This document shows, piece by piece, positions 61,438-64,000 of a DNA stretch of 64,000 bases; within the stretch, counting starts at the first letter, position 1, and each line of letters opens with the position of its first letter. The translations under genes and the position numbers were made by a program. Under the pieces are notes generated by a model. That model was not told the origin of the DNA. It searched no databases and was given only the letters and a program-made list of their open reading frames with translations. Origin of the DNA: Sycobia sp. Sy_11 (lineage: Eukaryota; Arthropoda; Insecta; Hymenoptera; Epichrysomallidae); assembly GCA_018907035.1 (NCBI GenBank), contig JACCIC010000350.1:124001-188000 (forward strand), written 5' to 3'.

Positions 61438-64000
61438 TTAAACAAATATATCGCACTCGATAAAGTAATCGCAAATGTATTTACAAGCTTTTATTTCTGG
61501 TTTACTAATAATTATTTCTATACACATAGGACCCTCAGAGTATATTTCTCTTAGTTTGTTGTTAAGCAATTTTCTTTCTGTAGCATATGCTGCACACTGA
61601 AATATAACATGATTTAGGTCTTGGATTCCGTCATTGCATTTTGGACATTTTGAATCGTTTACATAACCTGATCTAGCCAGTGAAGCGCGTAAATTGTAAT
61701 GGTTTGCACGACATCTATTAATTGTAACAATGTTACGTCGGTTGAAATTAGTTTTTTGGAACCAAGGATATTTGTTGGTGTTATGATATTTTTCGAAAAA
61801 TATTTTTCCTTTTTTTGTCGATTCTCTAGTTAAAAACAGTAGAGTATCTTCTCTCGCGTCTTTTTTGAGTCGATGATAGTAGTCAGTGTAAGGGAGCTTT
61901 ATGTTTTTATGTGAGTTTTTAAAGGTTGCTTGTTTAGCTAGTTTGTCTGCCATTTCATTTCCCTCAATACCAAAATGTGAAGGAATCCATATAAATTTTA
62001 TGTGATAATTCGAATTTTTTTTGATAAATTTATTATATTTTTTTTTAATTTCCAGTATGCAGGGATTTATGTTGGCTGTTACATTTATGGATTTGAGACT
62101 TAGAAGTACACTTAGAGAATCAGAACATATAATAAAGTTATTTTCTGGCGTTTTTAGGCAGATGTCTAGCGCATTGTTTATCGCGGTACACTCTGCCGTA
62201 TATATAGATGCGGTGGGGCTAATGGTTGTTGTTTTTTTGGTTTTTAATTCTATGCTAATACAGGCTGTGCCTACATGTGGGGAATTTTTCATTTTACTAC
62301 CATCTGTATATATTGCGAGAGCGTTTTGAGTTCTTAAGAAATTGTTAAACAATTCTATAGGTTCGTTGGAGATTCTTATATTTTGTCCTATTGACGTTTC
62401 TATGGGAATACTTGTACGTATAACCTCGTATTCATAGGAGTAAATATTGTAGGCATTTTGTTTCACCTGTATGTTTTCGAGTATTTTTGTGATACACTGA
62501 TCCATTAGAGTTAATTTTTTCATTTTGCATTTTTTTTTCGTAAGTATAGGTAAATATCTATGTATATTTTGGTTTGTTAAGCAATTTGTTTTACAAAGTA
62601 TTTTAACAAGAAATTTTTCACATAAAAGTTTGGTTCGAATTTCAATAGTAGAAAGCTTTGTTTCTGCCAGTATAACGTTTGTTGGCGTGCTGTTTCGATA
62701 ACCGAAAGCTATTCTCATGGCTGAATACTGCAGTTTTTCTAATTTTAGGCCGTAAAATTTTTGGTTAGGGAAATAAACAAAGCTTCCGTAATCGATTGTT
62801 GCGCGCAAGTAGCTTTTGTAAAGAGTGAGTAGAGTTTTCGGGTCAGAACCCCACCACGTTCCACATAAATACTTGAATAAGTTTATAATCTTAAGGCATT
62901 TTTTTTCTACATAATTTACATGGGGTATAGATGACATTTTGTAGTCAAAGATTATACCCAAGAATCGCACACTTTCGCTGGCTGTTATTCGATGGTTATC
63001 AATATTAATTTCAACCTGCTCTGGTTTGATTCCTTTATTATTAAAGTTGATAAGCTTAGTTTTTTGTGGGGCAAGTTCTAATCCAAGCTCTTCAAGATTT
63101 TTGTTTAGAATCTTTATAGATTTTTCTATAATGCTTATGCTTTTCCGAAAAGGGGAGTACATTGAGTATATCGCTATGTCATCCGCAAACTGAGATATTG
63201 CAACGCTTTTAGGTAGATTCTCTGCTATGTTTCTAGTATATATTATATAAAGAAGTGGGCTTAGTACACCCCCTTGAGGTACACCTTTACAAACGACGCG
63301 AAACGATCTGTTTTCAGTACTTGTAAATATAAGTCTCTCGTAGGTAAGAAATTTGACAAATTTAATTACATTTAGGCTGCAGCCGATGTCGGCCAATTTT
63401 TTTAATAGTGTTTCCGAATTGACATTGTCAAAAGCGCTGCATACATCGAGGAAGGCCGTCAACAGTGGCTTTCGGAGAAGGAATGCTTCATCTATACGTA
63501 GTTTCAAGTTAACAATATTATTTAAGCATGATCTACCGACTCTAAAACCAGATTGATTTTCCGGAAGAATTTTTCGATGTTCGCACCACCATTGTAGTTT
63601 ATATTTTAAAAGGGATTCGAAAAGTTTACATAAACATGATGTTAGCATTATAGGTCGCATATTGTTGCTATCGGGCTTTTCTATGAAATGAGTGAAAGAT
63701 TCTTTCCAACTGTGTGGATAAAAGTTTGTTTTATACATTTCATTATAGATATCTAAAAGTATCAAATGATATTTTGTTGGTAGTCTTTTAATCATTTCAT
63801 AGTTTATGCCATCCATTCCCGGCGATGATGTATTCTTTTTAGTATTTAAAACATTATTGAATTCTACAATTGTAAACGGTTCGTCAAAAAAGCTATTTTC
63901 TGAGCATTCAGGTATGGTATTGGGATTAGTATTGACCCAAGGGGGGCTGATTTTATTTAGAGCATTGTTAATTTTTTCTTTAGTCTGTAAATTTTCTGTT
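61438..64000 (-). CDS. LINE ORF2 polyprotein, C-terminal part: reverse transcriptase, RNase H, CCHC finger (5' partial)
   Basis: The protein copies element RNA into DNA at a nicked genomic target. The frame is open from base 64000 to the TAA at 61438-61440, about 853 codons. The Met at 63816 is internal: the frame continues upstream of it through an SSPGMDGI motif typical of the RT fingers. Numbering from that Met, the RT has a KPDSNNMRPI-type segment (48-57), GFRVGRS (90-96), motif A LDVCSAFD with catalytic Asp124, motif B GVPQGGVLSPLL (178-189), motif C FADD (210-213) in place of the commoner YADD, and the thumb motif RFLGIIFD (284-291). RNase H follows with Asp505 (YTDGS), Glu542, Asp566 (CSDS), His614 (IPSHFG) and Asp624 (GNEMAD), so all catalytic positions are present. 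A CX2CX8HX4C finger lies at Cys724, Cys727, His736 and Cys741. The protein ends about 50 residues later. Family assignment is near certain; activity is inferred only from intactness. Confidence 0.97.
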   Translation of the reverse strand, partial: TENLQTKEKINNALNKISPPWVNTNPNTIPECSENSFFDEPFTIVEFNNVLNTKKNTSSPGMDGINYEMIKRLPTKYHLILLDIYNEMYKTNFYPHSWKESFTHFIEKPDSNNMRPIMLTSCLCKLFESLLKYKLQWWCEHRKILPENQSGFRVGRSCLNNIVNLKLRIDEAFLLRKPLLTAFLDVCSAFDNVNSETLLKKLADIGCSLNVIKFVKFLTYERLIFTSTENRSFRVVCKGVPQGGVLSPLLYIIYTRNIAENLPKSVAISQFADDIAIYSMYSPFRKSISIIEKSIKILNKNLEELGLELAPQKTKLINFNNKGIKPEQVEINIDNHRITASESVRFLGIIFDYKMSSIPHVNYVEKKCLKIINLFKYLCGTWWGSDPKTLLTLYKSYLRATIDYGSFVYFPNQKFYGLKLEKLQYSAMRIAFGYRNSTPTNVILAETKLSTIEIRTKLLCEKFLVKILCKTNCLTNQNIHRYLPILTKKKCKMKKLTLMDQCITKILENIQVKQNAYNIYSYEYEVIRTSIPIETSIGQNIRISNEPIELFNNFLRTQNALAIYTDGSKMKNSPHVGTACISIELKTKKTTTISPTASIYTAECTAINNALDICLKTPENNFIICSDSLSVLLSLKSINVTANINPCILEIKKKYNKFIKKNSNYHIKFIWIPSHFGIEGNEMADKLAKQATFKNSHKNIKLPYTDYYHRLKKDAREDTLLFLTRESTKKGKIFFEKYHNTNKYPWFQKTNFNRRNIVTINRCRANHYNLRASLARSGYVNDSKCPKCNDGIQDLNHVIFQCAAYATERKLLNNKLREIYSEGPMCIEIIISKPEIKACKYICDYFIECDIFV

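Larger units (their letters stand above)
61309..64000 (-). mobile_element. I-group non-LTR retrotransposon (LINE), 3' part; 5' end beyond window
   Basis: Seen: a continuous minus-strand reading frame enters at the window edge (64000) and stops at 61438. It is followed by a roughly 108-nt 3'UTR and then a 21-nt A tract (T on the plus strand, 61309-61329) that fits the retrotransposed poly(A) tail. An AATAAA-like sequence abuts the tail. The domain order is reverse transcriptase, RNase H, then CCHC finger. From family knowledge, this combination is typical of I-group LINEs (I, Nimb, LOA, Outcast and relatives), while Jockey and CR1 usually lack RNase H. The endonuclease domain, any ORF1, the 5'UTR and the upstream target-site duplication are outside the window, so completeness cannot be judged. 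No frameshift or stop is visible, which suggests a fairly recent copy. The clade below the I group is not decided. Confidence 0.96.

Noticed and set aside
62021..62329. 102-codon plus-strand frame inside the LINE
   Set aside because: It is the antisense shadow of the RNase H part of ORF2.

Overview
This looks like a gene-poor stretch of nuclear DNA from an animal, most probably an insect and plausibly a hymenopteran such as an ant. That placement is inference. It rests on AT-rich unique sequence crowded with long (TA)n, (GA)n/(CT)n, (CA)n and (CG)n arrays, on short CpG-rich patches scattered through it, on intron-style splice signals, and on an insect-type non-LTR retrotransposon. Nothing suggests bacterial DNA: there are no operons, no ribosome-binding-site spacing and no long host reading frames. 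Most reading frames in the first 61 kb are translated microsatellites (runs of Tyr-Ile, Arg-Glu, Ser-Leu or Thr-His) or GC-rich patches open on both strands by chance.

The only certain protein-coding gene is at the right edge, on the minus strand: the C-terminal part of the ORF2 polyprotein of an I-group non-LTR retrotransposon. Reverse transcriptase, RNase H and a C-terminal CCHC zinc finger are all open and intact. It is followed by a short 3'UTR with a 7-bp stem-loop and a 21-nt poly(A) tail that marks the element's 3' end at 61309. The 5' part (endonuclease, ORF1, 5'UTR, far target-site duplication) lies beyond base 64000.

Layout from left to right. 1-14.9 kb: microsatellite-rich non-coding DNA with one GC-rich orphan segment near 9.9 kb. 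14.9-19.65 kb: CpG-rich, promoter-like DNA with two plus-strand candidate 5' exons, ending at splice donors after 16034 and 19643. 19.65-49 kb: repeat-dense intron-like or intergenic DNA, with a 221-bp foldback element at 27.3-27.6 kb and a CpG-rich patch at 33.0-34.1 kb. 49-51.1 kb: two more plus-strand splice-like structures, a possible 15-nt microexon at 49116 and a juxtaposed acceptor/donor at 51002/51003 that resembles a recursive splice site. 51-60.6 kb: more repeats and C- or G-rich patches. 60.6-61.1 kb: a GC-rich island whose strand composition flips from C-runs to G-runs. 61.3-64 kb: the retrotransposon.

The splice-like signals all lie on the plus strand, so one coherent reading is the 5' end and first giant intron of a long plus-strand gene whose main exons lie outside the window. 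This is a hypothesis; RNA evidence is needed. I found no convincing tRNA, rRNA, CRISPR array or DNA-transposon transposase, and no clearly new multi-gene system.
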